From Ciona intestinalis (lineage: Eukaryota > Chordata > Ascidiacea > Phlebobranchia > Cionidae), in NCBI RefSeq assembly GCF_000224145.3, contig NC_020175.2:607948-671947 (forward strand): a stretch of 64,000 nucleotides of DNA, given 5' to 3'. Of the stretch, positions 1 through 12,489 are shown piece by piece. Below the pieces are notes generated by a model. The model ran no database searches. It had not been told where the DNA came from and saw only the letters and a program-made list of their open reading frames with translations. A program made the position numbers and the translations under genes. Each line of letters starts with the position of its first letter. The stretch's first letter is position 1.

Positions 1-3000
1 TACTTTGGTTGGAACGTTGACACCGTTACCGAGGCAAACCAGGATTTTAATGCCGAGTCATCTTTCTCAACATTTCCGGGAAAAACATGACATTCAGTTA
101 TTTTGGCTTGACACAAACAAGAAGGTATATAATCTATTATATCTATATATAATTGATATTTTGGGTGGGATCGCGGGTATGAGCCAAATCTATCTGAAAC
201 CTTAGGTCACCCGGCGTGATCGTAAAACCTCACCCATATAAGATTGTTGTTTTTAAAGCTCTGCTAAAACATCATATATAAAGTGCTAAAAAAACACTTT
301 ACTTTAACTAACTGATTTCAAAATAAAAAAAAGTTTGATCCACATTGGTAAAAAAGTTGTTTTATTTCAACAGAACACTGTTGATGTTGATGTTAGTCAA
401 AATGGCAATACAACAGGATTATCGGTCATTGAGGAATTTCTACAAAACAATTGTGGATGTGTTGTACCTGTATCGTATCTAAATGAAACACTCTCTATTA
501 GCAAACAGGGTAATTCCCCATATTCATAACTTGTGTAAAAAGACCTTACCCATAAAAGATTTCACATCACATTATCTAATGCAAGTTTATTCCACTAAAG
601 TTAAAGTTATAATATAAACAACCATTTCGTCTTTCCATTCCTATTAAATATCCGTTTTTGGTACAAATTCTTGATTACTTCTTAGATTTTGATGACAAAG
701 AATCAATTCTCAACATAAACCATCACAAACCGGAAAACAATTTCTTTAAATCAGTTTTTCCGACTTCATTCAAATTTCGCCACCTTAGATCGAGAACCAA
801 AGTAAAACATGAAACAGTTGCTTCATTCACCATTCCCGGACAAAGTACTACAGTTAATGCACTGTGTGTTCCATACTTTACATCAAACACACTTTGTGGT
901 CAAAGCACATCCATGCAAAAGGAAAATTTATCAGAAAATTCATCTAAAAATCAATCAAATACAATTGAACAACTCAACAAGTTAATTTCACTGGAACTTG
1001 TGAAAACTGAAGATGGTTTGATCTCTTTAAAATGTCATCCCAAGTTTCAAATATTAGAAGAACATAATTCAAGTGAAAGACATTTCAGAATAACTGGGAA
1101 ACTGCTAACATCATCTGTTCCATTCACAAAGTTAACGGGGCAAGGCATAATGTGTATATTCTGTGAACCAACCACAGGTTTAAGCGACACAGCGCACACT
1201 GTGTATGCTGTGAAGGAAACTTGTCAATTTTGCACTAACGGAAATACTTGTGAATGCACCAACTTCCACAAACATGGATTACTTCAAGTCTTGAGCAGAA
1301 ACACAGCAACTGTTTCATGGATAAGGTATGTTGTTGTTGTTGTTACTTATAGAATGTACAGTTTACAGAATGTATAAGTATAAGTTAAACACATTCTTTA
1401 ACTCTTTTCAGTGAACAAATGTAAACAAGCACTCGACTGCTTAGTGCTTACCTAAAAAAAATGGTTTAATTTTAATAGTAAACTGAGATTGAATGAAAAT
1501 AAAGAACTAAGCAACTTGATCTAAGACGTTTGACTTAACTTATAAACTAAACCTTTCGTTTTTCATCAGAGAAAGTCAGCAAACTTCCGTTTTCAACTTT
1601 GTTCATCAGTCCTTAAAACAAGACAATTCAACTGATGATGTCATAAAAAATCCAACTGATGATGTCATCAATCTATCTGATGATGTCATAAAAAATCCAA
1701 CTGATGATGTCATCAATCTATCTGATAATGTCATAAAAAATCCAACTGATGATGTCATGAATCTTATTCGTTCCAAATTAAGCACGATAACATCATCCGA
1801 AGCTCATGAAACAGACAAAGAAAGTGAAACTGACAATATTAAAAAAGAAGGTAACATTTTTTATAAAAAAATGCAGGGGTAAGGAGCCGACCCTGTCGTA
1901 TTTTGGCCAGGTGAGGATAAAGTAAGTTACAATCATTCTATCATTCATATATCAGAATTCAACAAATCCTCTTAAGGTTTTGGTGCTGAAATAGCTGTTA
2001 TATAAATATATGTATCAAAGTTGAAGACTGTATTGAGGGGGTAAAATACTTTTAGTAGAATTTATGAAGTTACTTTTACAGTGATTGCTGAAGCATTTGC
2101 ACCAAGTATGCTAGAGGTGTGGTATGAAAGGTCTTCAAAATCTGATCACTTCAAAGCGTTCAGTTTAAATATGAGGTATGAGAATATGGGTTGTGAGAAT
2201 AAATTGTCTGATTGGTTCCCGAATGAGCGTACTGTATGGTAGAAGAAAAAATCATTTTTCATAAAGTACATGCATATGTATGGTCACCGAACAAGGTTAC
2301 CCAAGAGTTCAAACAGTTTGCCAGAAAATATTTGCAGTTTCAAAAGTACACACAGAAAGAAATTAACCGTGTGTTCCTGCCTTTACTTAAAAACACAAGT
2401 TATGTAACGGTAAGTTCATTCATAGGTCAGGACAACCGGTGGATTCAGGAGACCAACAATTCAGAAACTCGGTTCTCTCAAATTTGCAAGAAATATACAA
2501 GTTTAACCCTCATGATGATAAAGAGCAATTAACTGTAAGTAAAAATATAAATATTCAGATATTTTATGTATTTTTACTTTTGTTTTTAATTTTATTTTGT
2601 AGGGAAATTCAAAATCTGTGAAGAAAAGCATCTGTAATACATTGCAAGGTAATATATTTAAATTTTGAACCGATGTTTTAATGAGGTTTCCTATGTTTGA
2701 CGACTATGAGTGTAACTGCATTTTGTCAAAAAAATTAAAAAATGCTATGCTTTTGACTAGGACAGTGTTTTACCAAAAAAGCTTAAATAAAAAAAAAGAA
2801 ACTAATGATTCAGTTACGCTTGTTTACAGATGTATGCGATGCCATGTTGTTTGAATACAAGGTGTTTCAAGACAATCATCCAACCAGTAACGAACAATGC
2901 GTGAAATATGCAAAGACCATTATGCAACTATTAAAGGGATATTGTGACAAACAAGGTGGTTATACCTAGATACTTCATAATCCACCATTCAAATATCGTG

Positions 3001-6000
3001 ACACTTCAATCTCACATGTGTCACTGTATTTAGGTTTTTATGCGATGAGTGTTTATGTTTAGGTAGTTATACTAACAAAGTTACTTAAATTTCTGCATGC
3101 TTAGTTAAGTTAGTTAAATTGTTTTGATCATGGTATATAATATATACCGTATAGGCGTATATTATTGCTGTCCATTGTATGTTTTCCATGAATGATAAGA
3201 TGACCAGCTTAACTACAAGCAAATCATTTGTATGAATATTAAGATACTCAAAAATCAATGATGGTTAACACTGGATTGGTTTGATTTGTCATTGGTTGGG
3301 AATCAACTAACTCAGTTCTACACCTCTGGTTCACTAGATTGCCTCACTCTCAGACCTCAACCATATAGAGAAGTTTGGAGTGTTCAACTTTTTAATAAAA
3401 TGTTTAGTATATAGTACGGCTAAAGGCCGACTTAGGACCTGTGGTATGCTTCCCCTGGAAAGACAAATAAAATAATTTGAATTATCTATGGTTCTATTGT
3501 ACTGTGGTATGGGGTGGAAGACAGGACACATTTAGGAAATAAAATCCAAATATCCTGATTGTGTTTTAAACAATTAACAATAGTCTATGGGAGTTGTGAC
3601 TTGTAAGGATATAGTTTTATAATTGTTAAAATGTTTTTTTAGTTACTACCAAATGGAATGAGAAAATAGAAAAGGTGTCCTATCTTCCCCACTCTACTAT
3701 ATAATATGTTTCACAGATATTCCCGTTGACAGCGATGATGTTGTGAAGATATTAAAGAAGATCTTCATCCCTGCTTCCAATATAAGGAAGAAAAATGTGG
3801 AAGCTGATGAGAAGACTGCAGAGTATGACAGAATGTTTAAGTTTATTTATACTATGTTGATGTGTATTATAAGTGTAAAAGGATCTTCTGGCAATTGTTT
3901 GTTTTGTAATGTACCTGCTGCATATGGTGAGACATCATCCGCACTCAAGGTGGCAGTACCATGTATTACCCTGGATTTATCCTCATTGCATTAATTTGTA
4001 AAGATTGGCATCAAAATTGTTTTAAAAGAATGTATATCCAACTATCTCTGCTCTGCTAATATATGCTTTACCCAAAAACACAGTCACATATTAGAAGCAT
4101 CAAGCCTTGAACCCAGAACTCTTTGGCTGGCGCCTAACCACTAAAGCAAAAAAACTGTCTCCATTTTCCCAAACTTTAACATTAACTCACATTCCAACCC
4201 ATCAGGTGCAAACTACAACTTCTGTTAAGACTTGAATGGTTGAGTTACAAATCTTTGAAGTCCGGATGCAACGCAGATGATGAGGCAACTGAAGAGATCA
4301 CTCAACTTCTCAGAGCAATCTCCATCTCACAGGGAGTGGAAAGAATGGCAACTTTCCTGCAAGAATCGATTGTTGAAAAGTGAGATTATTTTAAGCAAAT
4401 TATTTCACATAAATACAATAATAGACATCAATTTAAGAAAACCTTTAAAAGGATAAGTCGTTGTATAAATGTAGAGAGTTGATTTTTTGCGTAAATGACT
4501 AAATGCAGTAACTTGTACAGCGGTTTTGTGTAAGTCATTTAGTTCCATAGAAGTTTCAAGTTCCCACGTGTACATTTAGACCAAATATATATCTGAATCT
4601 TAAAATTTCTTATTCTTATAATGGCTTGTGATTTTTGTCTGTTATATATTATGTGCCACTGAATCATGACTGTATTTCATTACAAGCATTGTCTAATTTA
4701 ATGAGACTAGATTAGGACCAGAGCCATTTTATGTAAAATCTCTCCTTTCCCCACAGTTATGCGAAAACATGTGGTCGGCTGTTGAACGAAGTGCATGGAG
4801 ACCTCATGTTGAGGATACCTGAAGTATTAGAAGAATACTCAGTGGACATGAGCATTGATGATAGTTTCTATGGCCCCTTATCCAACACAGGGAGTATTAA
4901 GGCACCAAGCACTGGACCTTTCTCTGCACAAAGCTCCGTTAATAGCCAGTGTTCAAATGACTCAAGAAGGAATAAGAAGTAAAGAGTTTTTGGGGTTTTA
5001 TTTTGGTGAAGATATGTGTAATTGCTTGTTTGTTTAAAATTGTAACCCAGTTTTTGTCATGCAGTTTAATGTTTTTGCATTTTTTAGGTGTCTGAGTGTT
5101 ATTATTATTAAAAATAAATTTTTGTTTAAATTTTTAGAAATTTTCGTCCTCGAAGAGTCTCTCACATGAACCAAATAACAACGAGACAAATTGTCATTCC
5201 TGATTTACATAAATCTAAGGATACCAAATGGTCAAGGTGAGAAATATTTATGATTCAGCACCGTGGCTCCGTGGTCACTTGCATTGAAACTGAAGGTTAC
5301 TTGGTTAAATAATCCCAACCTATATTTTACATCCATACTATGTGTGGCCTTTAGTAGTACAAATAATGGACATTACTTCAAGCCAGCAGTCACTATATGG
5401 GTTGTAGCACTCTGAGTTTTAGGGTAATGGACAACTCTGACCTAAATCTTAGATATCATTTTCATATGATGTAACTATTACTTTATTTCTATTTCAGAAC
5501 AAAAAGTGTTGAAATTCTTCGTTCAAAATCAACGTCAACCATTCCATCGACAAAGAATTTCTCCCAGCCACATAAAGCGGAAGAAAAACAAATTGAAGTC
5601 AAATCTAAACAAGAACAAGGAGGTAATTTCAATGCTTGTAATGGCTTTTGTATTTGTGGAGTAATAAAACAGTGCATAGATATAGACAGCGGTGTTTTGG
5701 AATTAATAAAGATACAAAATCAAATTAATTTGATTTTCCAAACAGCACTAAGGTACTCAGCAATACAACAGCAATTTTTTCTTGTCTTTATTTTAAAACA
5801 CAACATACAAACTGTCATGTTTATATGAGGCATTCATACCAAACACTAGGATGTCCTGCATATAACTACAAATCAATAACTATAACGATACAAAACAATA
5901 ATATGTGTTGTTATTTTAGTTTCTCAAGAAATAGTTCGTGTTCGTCGTGACTTATTCGCTTCCCCTTCAAAATCTGCTCGGAAAAAGTCGAATGTTTCAT

Positions 6001-8349
6001 TAATTCAACGGAAGGAAAACAAATCAAACAAAGGAGTTGTTCGTAGAGGTAAAAAACTGTTCAGTTTGTTTTATGCGAGCAGTGAAACCCGTTGTAATAA
6101 AAGAGGGTACCGGGTTCGAGACTTGATGCTGCTACCATTGTAGGCATTTGTATTCTTGGGGAATACATAAACAGTTATTGCTTGGACTTCAGAAAACATT
6201 TACTCGCAAAGTTGCTTAAATTATTACATGGTAACTAGTAAGCACAAGCTGTATTTATTAATGCACGATATTAAGTTCAGAAGTTGCTCTGTCACAAGAT
6301 TCAAGTTTTGTTCATTTTTGCTGCTCCTTTTTTATTGCTTAATGTTTATATATTTTGTCTGTCATGCAATTATTAATAAATGACAATGATTTATTTTTAT
6401 CAAAATTTTATTCTTTTCTTTTCCACTTACAATTATCGTCCCATCTTCCATCTAGCTGCCGAGGAGAGACGACTTCGAAGAACCTCCGTCATTGACACTC
6501 CCATCGCCAAACAAAGACTCACGGCACTAGCGAGGCAGAGTTTAAGGATGAGGAAGAGCTTCGAAGGATCGAATCCAACATCCGAGGAGATGGTGGTGGA
6601 AGAATCGCCGATGAAGAAAGATGATCAGGATCATGGGGTCGCTCGTAACTTGAAACTAAACAGGTGAGTTTTAATCATACAGACATACATGGTTGACATG
6701 CTACAGGTAAACTGTTGGGAAAGTTAAATTTGGGTCGATGCTCCTAAACTGCTTGATGTTGAAGCTTTTCCCAATGCCAGAACTGTAGCTTGCCATATGT
6801 GTTATGTGGATACAAAGTTTCTTGCATACCTTTAATTTAAATCAATGGCCAGAGTGACACGCCATGGTCCATGAAAGCTGAAATTTGGGACACAGTTGGC
6901 CCGTTACCTGATATTAAGAATGTCTAGTTTTTTTGTTTACAGTGAATATATCTGCCTTGATACCCTCACAACATAACATCCATATTCTCCCCCAGGAGTC
7001 CCCGCCATTCAATCATGTTGACCCGTCGTCATTCCTTCTATCGGGACGATGCGGGGTTCAAATCCCGCACCGTGGCACGAGCAGAGATTGTCCATCAACA
7101 CAACGAAGCTGCTCCCCCAACTCCCAGTGTTTCCAGATTCAAAAACTCCACCAGTGATGCCGCACCAGTTGTCCCGTTTTCACCTGCCAGCTTGCTCTTT
7201 AAATACACGAGCTCAGGGCAAAGGAAAATGGAACGTAAATGCGTGACTGAACAACCACAAAGAACAAGGCGGAGATTGCAACTTGTACCAACTACATTAG
7301 ATGCAGAAGAGTTGAAACCAATTGCTAAAAACCTTTTTGCGACCAACCTAAGCCCTGAGAAACCATCCGTTCCAACCACTATATCATCTGCTTCTATATC
7401 TGATTTAATATCCTCACCTTTAGTGATTAAAAACCATAAGCAACCATCTAAAGTAGTTGATGCTACCACAGCCACTACCATCACACCAGCCATTCCAACA
7501 CCATTTGCAGCTTATCAAGAAAACACCATTGATGACGTATTTTCATCACCAGTTAAACTACCACCCCAGAAAACACCACACAAAGAGCCAGTATCATGTG
7601 TTCAAAACCCTTCCAATGTTTCTGAAACCATGACCCCCCCAAACAAGCGAATACAACGACGTTCTCCACGAACTTTTCAAAATGTTTCTCCCACCGCAAC
7701 AAAAATGACGGGACCAATCGATAGTTTTGTTATCCGCACGCCTACATCATGCAAGAAACCTCAAAGTAGATGCCCACCCCCACCTTCACTACTGAAACGT
7801 AAACCCTCCCCTATCGGTGACCACATACAGAAATGGCCGCGGAAAAAGCGACTTAACTCATCTCCAAACAATCCACCGAAGAGAATCCGGAAAGAAAAAC
7901 TTGAGAAAATTTTCGACTTTGATTTAGATACTTCACAAATACACCCTACCGACAAAGAATTTCCCAACACAACAGAAATTCACCACACACCTGTTAAATC
8001 ACCTATAGACAGTCCTGACGGAGTCTATATTATATCAGGCACTGACAACCAGCAGATGATCAGAAGATTTCCAATGAACTCAGTTTCGAATGTGGATCAG
8101 AATGAACATCTAATCCACCCGAACCCCAGCCCATGCAAACGTGCAGTAACTCGTAGAACACCAAGCAAATTTCTAACAAACTATGAAGATATTGGTGTTA
8201 GACCTTTTGAAGATCTTCCACTTTTAAACAGACGCATGTCACCTCGTAAAAGACTTGGTAGCACGTTATTTCACGCAAAAATCGGTTCCCCTTTATCGTC
8301 TAAAAGCATCCCAATGATGTTACTTCACGATGATGTGGATTCTTCATAA
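1..8349 (+). CDS. TICRR: Treslin / TICRR (5' end outside window)
   Basis: Treslin is the metazoan Sld3-like factor: with MTBP and, after CDK phosphorylation, TopBP1, it helps load CDC45 and fire replication origins in the nucleus. Exons with matching phases: 5-124 (reading begins before the window), 374-509, 686-1325, 1570-1850, 2082-2175, 2426-2534, 2603-2648, 2830-2955, 3717-3834, 4206-4379, 4757-4978, 5138-5236, 5498-5622, 5920-6048, 6456-6663, 6996-8349. They sum to 3981 nt, 1326 residues plus stop. Similarity to vertebrate Treslin runs in order: IQLFWLDT (exon 1), CKLQLLLRLEW (4207), RVRRDLFASPSKSARK (5938), the CDK/TopBP1 sites DTPIAKQ and VVEESPMKK (exon 6456-6663), SPRHSI...SFYRDD (6996) and IQKWPRKKR (~7828). 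The long last exon is basic, Ser/Pro-rich and probably disordered, as in the family. The donor after 3834 (GTTTAAG) is weaker than the rest. The N-terminal exon or exons lie upstream. Confidence 0.93.
1631..1765 (+). repeat. In-frame coding minisatellite (3 x 45 bp)
   Basis: Three copies of a 45-bp unit lie inside a Treslin exon. Each encodes about 15 residues of the form TDDVIKNP-TDDVINLS, with a few substitutions in the last copy. The unit length is a multiple of three, so copy-number change keeps the frame. The segment is acidic and probably an unstructured linker. Confidence 0.9.
3500..3702. mobile_element. MITE family A, copy 1 (intron of TICRR)
   Basis: This is a ~200-bp element with inverted ends. 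One end reads like TATAGTAGGGTGGGGGAAGA and the other is its reverse complement. The body carries TTTACTACCAAATGGGA, a TAAACAATTAACA box and GTCTATGGGAG. It lies just before the exon at 3717. The same family recurs about 17 times in this window, in both orientations. Confidence 0.85.
4060..4152 (-). repeat. tRNA-derived SINE fragment
   Basis: Read on the minus strand, it shows a box-A-like GTTAGGCGCC and a box-B-like GGTTCAAGGC, followed by a piece of SINE body. It lies in the TICRR intron before the exon at 4206. Related fragments occur at 22555 and 18935. Confidence 0.5.
5256..5470 (+). repeat. SINE-like repeat in TICRR intron
   Basis: Begins with a tRNA-like head (GCACCGTGGCTCCGTGG) and continues with a body (GGACATTACTTCAAGCC, GGGTTGTAGCACTCTGAG) that recurs around 13900, 39755 and 49850. 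It fills most of the intron between the exons at 5138-5236 and 5498-5622. Confidence 0.55.
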
Positions 8350-9150
8350 ATATGCTCGTTATGAGTTGTTTCAATTATTTATATTCAACGTTTTTGATTA
8401 TTTGTGAGTAAGATATTTTTGTATTTGTTTTGTAGTGCTCAGAGTGCAAGAGAGATTTTAATGTGTTAATACAAAAATGATATTACACCTTGTTAATGTA
8501 ACAACAGAAAAGGGAAATAGTTAGATCATTTTATAAAATGGCAGGGAATGTATGGCAACTTGTATAGTTATCTTCAGAGGTAGAATTATCGTAGATATTA
8601 AATTCTAACATTTCAATCATTTTGCATATATGAAAATGATACAAAATTAAAAGTAACATTCTTGAAACTCTGGTAGTTTTTAGGCACTTGCATCTTGACT
8701 AAAGAATACAGGACCCTATAGAACAGATTTAATACAGCATTCAGAGTTTGTATCATCAAACTAGAAACGTTGGAATATCTTTTTCATGTCACAGTAAATT
8801 GATTTAAAAATGGATTGCTTCAACGGTAGTTGTGTTATATTAAAACAAATCACGTATTCATCCAAGATCTAATCTATGTGTATAACTTCATGTTAGTATG
8901 TTAGGATTAGGTAAAACAATGTAGTAAAATCTGTAACATTTCTTATGGTTGGTGGCTTCTCTTTAAGACCCCTTACTAAATTAATAAGTATTGCTGAATA
9001 AGAGACAGCTTCAGAGCTTTTGTACATGTGCTAAACAAACGTTATGTCCATTTCACTTGAAGATCAGTTATTAAGGTGTTAGTTAAAGAAGAAACTTTCT
9101 GTACTACTTTGCAGCAACAGGCTTCCCTCAGAAGACACATCTTGTGCATT
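8350..9150. other. Intergenic, convergent 3' ends
   Basis: AT-rich sequence between the TICRR stop and the GST stop, presumably holding both 3' UTRs. No ORF with coding character and no clear repeat was seen. Confidence 0.6.
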
Positions 9151-10700
9151 TCACTGCCCGGGACGAACTTTCAGCCACTGAGCAATACTTGGAAGACTTT
9201 CGATCTTCTTAAAATGTTTGAATAGAATTGGGGTGTCTTTAAAGATATCCTCACGGTGTTCAAGAAGATATTGACCAGCGTTTAAGAGGGCAAAATCAGC
9301 GTGTGTCAACTTGAAAAATAATACAGTTTGCATTTGAAGTTAATATGAAAAATAATCACAATTTGCATTTGAAATTAATATAATGACGAAATAAGTTAGG
9401 TTTATTTTATGTCATTGCCGCATGGCAAAATGTTTCCTATCCAAATCTGACTGAAACTATAGACATAAATAGATTGTTTTTTGCTGTAGGGTGTTTTTAT
9501 AAAGAAGCACAGAAGAAGTATATTGCATTTGCCACAACAAAGTAAATATTATTTCCTAAAAAAAGCTTGATAACTACTAGATTAAAGTACCTGGCTGACA
9601 AAATAGTCTCCTCCATTCTTAACCAACATTGCTTCAATTTGCTTCAAAGATGGAGGTACAGACTCGTAAAGACATTTCCGCATGCTTTCCGCTTTTTTGG
9701 CTTCATCAGTTTCAAGCCAAGGGAATCTCAGCATAATATCGAAGAAGCATTCAGTGATCATGTCTGCCTTCGCCACTTCTAAATCGTTACACCCAGCAAG
9801 GCCACATTTCTGAGCTGCATATCTTAGTATCGCCCCACTCTGACATATGATGTCACCATCTATCTTGAACACCGGTAGTTGGGAAAAGGGCATTGCTGTT
9901 TGTGATACAGAATTAAGATACATAAAAAGGCGCAGACAAAAATAAAATTTATATATTTCAACTACTATCCTATTCTGTTAGGTCGCACAGCATGAAATTC
10001 CAGGGGCATGGGCATCCTATTTCTTCAAACAATGTGAGCTATTCAGTTTATATACACATTAAACACACAAAAAAAAAATTCGGGTGTAAAACTGGGTACT
10101 AATAAAGCACATGATGTCACCCCTTCTCAAAAATGGGGTGGCATGTATTCATGTAACGCCCGGCCCCATTGGCATTACTTCCATGGCCTGGCATAATACC
10201 TCAACACCAATATCTTACTACATGGACCTTAGATATGCAACTTGCATAGTGTCTCAACCTAAAGCTAAATTATATATATATATATATATGACTGTTTAAC
10301 TGAATCATGGTTTTAAGACCTTTAAACCCTATCACTGTATCAGTGAGTAGAAGTTATAAAACATCATGGAGGCACTGTGGGGTAAGATGGGACACCTTAG
10401 CACATAACATCCAAATATCCTGATCATGTTTTAAACAATTACCAGCAGTCTATGGAAGTCGTGATAGTACGCTTTTATAATTTATAATTAAATGTTCTTT
10501 GTTTACTTCCAAACGGGACAAGAAAATAGGATAAAAAGGTGACATATCTTGCCCCAACCATACGTACTTGACTTTTTCGAGGGCCATTCTTCATACGGTA
10601 TCCGTATATCTTCGTATTCAATGTTAGCATGTGCAAACATCAGACGAACTATTTCTTCACGTCCCATGTGCGGAAAGTAATACAGTTTGTAAACGACCAT
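9151..10700 (-). CDS. Glutathione S-transferase, sigma-like
   Basis: Three exons on the minus strand: 10700-10568, 9895-9591 and 9309-9151, in total 597 nt for 198 residues, the usual length of a cytosolic sigma GST. The N-terminal thioredoxin-like fold starts MVVYKLYYFPHMGREEIVR; the early Tyr (YYF) is in the position of the catalytic tyrosine that activates glutathione. The glutathione-site motif is MPFSQLPVFKIDG followed by QSGAILRYAA (Ser in the gamma-glutamyl contact position). The helical C-terminal domain carries LTHADFALLNAGQYL. The joins AAG-TCA-A/CA and CAG/TTG keep phase. Sigma GSTs conjugate glutathione to electrophiles, and some isomerise prostaglandin H2; which applies here cannot be told. 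A MITE lies in intron 1 close to the exon-1 donor. Confidence 0.9.
10374..10564. mobile_element. MITE family A, copy 2 (GST intron 1)
   Basis: Full-length diverged copy starting ACTGTGGGGTAAGATGGGAC and ending CATATCTTGCCCCAACCATA, with the internal TTTACTTCCAAACGGGAC box. It ends within about 4 bp of the GST exon-1 splice donor. Confidence 0.8.
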
Positions 10701-11994
10701 AATGCTGTAAGAATTGACTATGTTGAAAATCCGGTAAAAGTTATTAAACCTCCAATGACATAACGTTAAAATTTATTGTAGGGTAGGGGAGATGGGACAC
10801 ATTTTCATTCTTTCTTGTCCCATTTGGTACGGAAAACGAGAGTCGTTTAAAACATTCCAAGGGTAAAAACTACTTGAGTAAAGGAGTCAAGAAAAAATGC
10901 GGCTGTTAAACCCACGAATAAATAAAAAATGAAAGTAAATATTAAATAAAAGACGTAAAACATAACAACATATCAAATATACCAAACGTATCTAAAATTT
11001 TTAATTTTTGACTGAGGGTAAACAAGAGGAATCATTCAAGCATGCAAAGAAAAACATGCTGTCTGCATATGACGTCATTTGCGTAAAATATTTGGGTAAA
11101 ATCTTCATAAATTTAAAAACGCCTTTACAAATTCAGGTATAGTAAAGTTGAGTGGAGGTAGACATTTTTAAGCACATATTAGTTAACATATAGGCTACAA
11201 CATATTAATTTTAAGCACATATTAGTTATCATTTCCAAAATCAGAATACAAGACGATTTTTGGGTAATACCACGAAATAGCACTACTATTCCTTTATTAA
11301 TTGACAACAATTCTAATATTTAATACATCACACGCGTAGTTATTTAGTAATTCGCACAACAGGTTCAATTTTACCAAGTCGAAGGCACACAGGGTAAAAA
11401 GTTTAAAATCCTTGTTAATCTTGAAAAATAAATAGTACGTATATATAAACGTTAGTTAGATATTTTTATAAGCGTTGGTTAGAAATATTGCGTTTATTTA
11501 GTTCATGTGTAAACATATACACCTAACCAATTCCTCTGTTACCAATGTACCCTATCATATACCATTAAAATATTTTACGTAATCTTTTCGTATTAGAAGT
11601 CTTATTGGCCTTGAAATAACCTTGACATTTGTAACGCAACACCCACACAATGCCGAATAACAATAGATGTGCGTGATATGGGGAAAGATAGGACACTTTT
11701 TTGTTCTATTTTCTCGTCCTATTTAGTAGTAAACATTAAAAAAAAATATAAAACCATATCTTACGACTTCCATATATCATTGTTAATTGTTAAACACGAT
11801 CAGGATATTGGGATACTAAATAATTGCTGAAGGTGTCCCATCTTTTCCACCCTAATATCCTAGTTTAGAACTGTATTAGATAACGATATGTTAGTAAAAG
11901 ATGGCTCGAAGTGTTGAGTAAAATTTAGAAACTACGTAATAACAGGAAGCAATATAAGGAAAACTAAAAAAAATTGAAAATTTCATTGATGACT
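10701..11994. other. Intergenic with two MITE copies
   Basis: Upstream region of the GST gene. It contains a truncated MITE family A at 10779-10860 and a full copy at 11675-11860, otherwise AT-rich sequence with no ORF of coding character. The short motif TTTTAAGCACATATTAGTTA occurs twice, at about 11167 and 11209. Confidence 0.6.
11675..11860. mobile_element. MITE family A, copy 4
   Basis: Starts ATATGGGGAAAGATAGGACA and ends GGTGTCCCATCTTTTCCACC, with the typical internal TTAATTGTTAAACACGATCA. Both ends are degenerate. Confidence 0.8.
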
Positions 11995-12213
11995 TTATTT
12001 CGCTCGACCAAAAGCGTATAATGCAAACAACCCCAAAAATAACTGTATACCGTATAATTGCAGAACCCGTTTTCTATGTGGCATATATCCATAGACGATT
12101 AAAATAAAGTGGACGGTGAACCAATCAGGCAAGTCTACGGTAGTGGTAACCGTGTATGTGAATAATACACCTGACATGCCCGGGGCAAAGTGACAAACTG
12201 GTTCGTTGTACAT
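11995..12213 (-). CDS. Possible small membrane protein (hypothetical)
   Basis: A 72-residue reading frame that I do not recognise. It starts MYNEPVCHFAPGMSGVLFTY and holds a hydrophobic segment around WFTVHFILIVYGY, a basic MPHRKR turn, and a second hydrophobic segment (LFLGLFALYAF) before a short basic C-terminus. The sequence before the ATG (TTAAACACTCACAG) could be a splice acceptor, so this may be only the last exon of a longer gene. The composition, two membrane-like segments and a positive loop, is the only argument for coding. It is the sole candidate gene between the GST and the FG-GAP gene. Confidence 0.35.
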   Translation of the reverse strand: MYNEPVCHFAPGMSGVLFTYTVTTTVDLPDWFTVHFILIVYGYMPHRKRVLQLYGIQLFLGLFALYAFGRAK

Positions 12214-12489
12214 TTCACCACTGTGAGTGTTTAAAACTAGAAACTAGATTGTAGCAGTTTTAGGAAAATTTTATCAACTAGAAGAACTTCAGTTTAAGAA
12301 TCACAGAAGCAAATGTTAAATTCATTGTTTAAATCCATAAATACTTCGACAGCCTTTATATGGATTATGCTACATAGAGTTGTTATTAGATTAAAATTTT
12401 ATGTTCTTGCTGATATTCATTTATGAGCTATCTAATTATATATACAGAAAAATAAAATTTAAAGCAAAACGATAAAGTTAAAACCAAAC

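Noticed and set aside
7040-7082. tRNA T-arm/SINE box-B-like sequence (GCGGGGTTCAAATCCCGC) inside Treslin coding DNA
   Set aside because: The encoded SFYRDD...KSRTVAR aligns with vertebrate Treslin SFYSVS...KSRSVQR, so it is ancestral coding sequence and the resemblance is chance.
7095-7493. 132-residue frame on the minus strand
   Set aside because: Antisense shadow of the conserved long last exon of Treslin.
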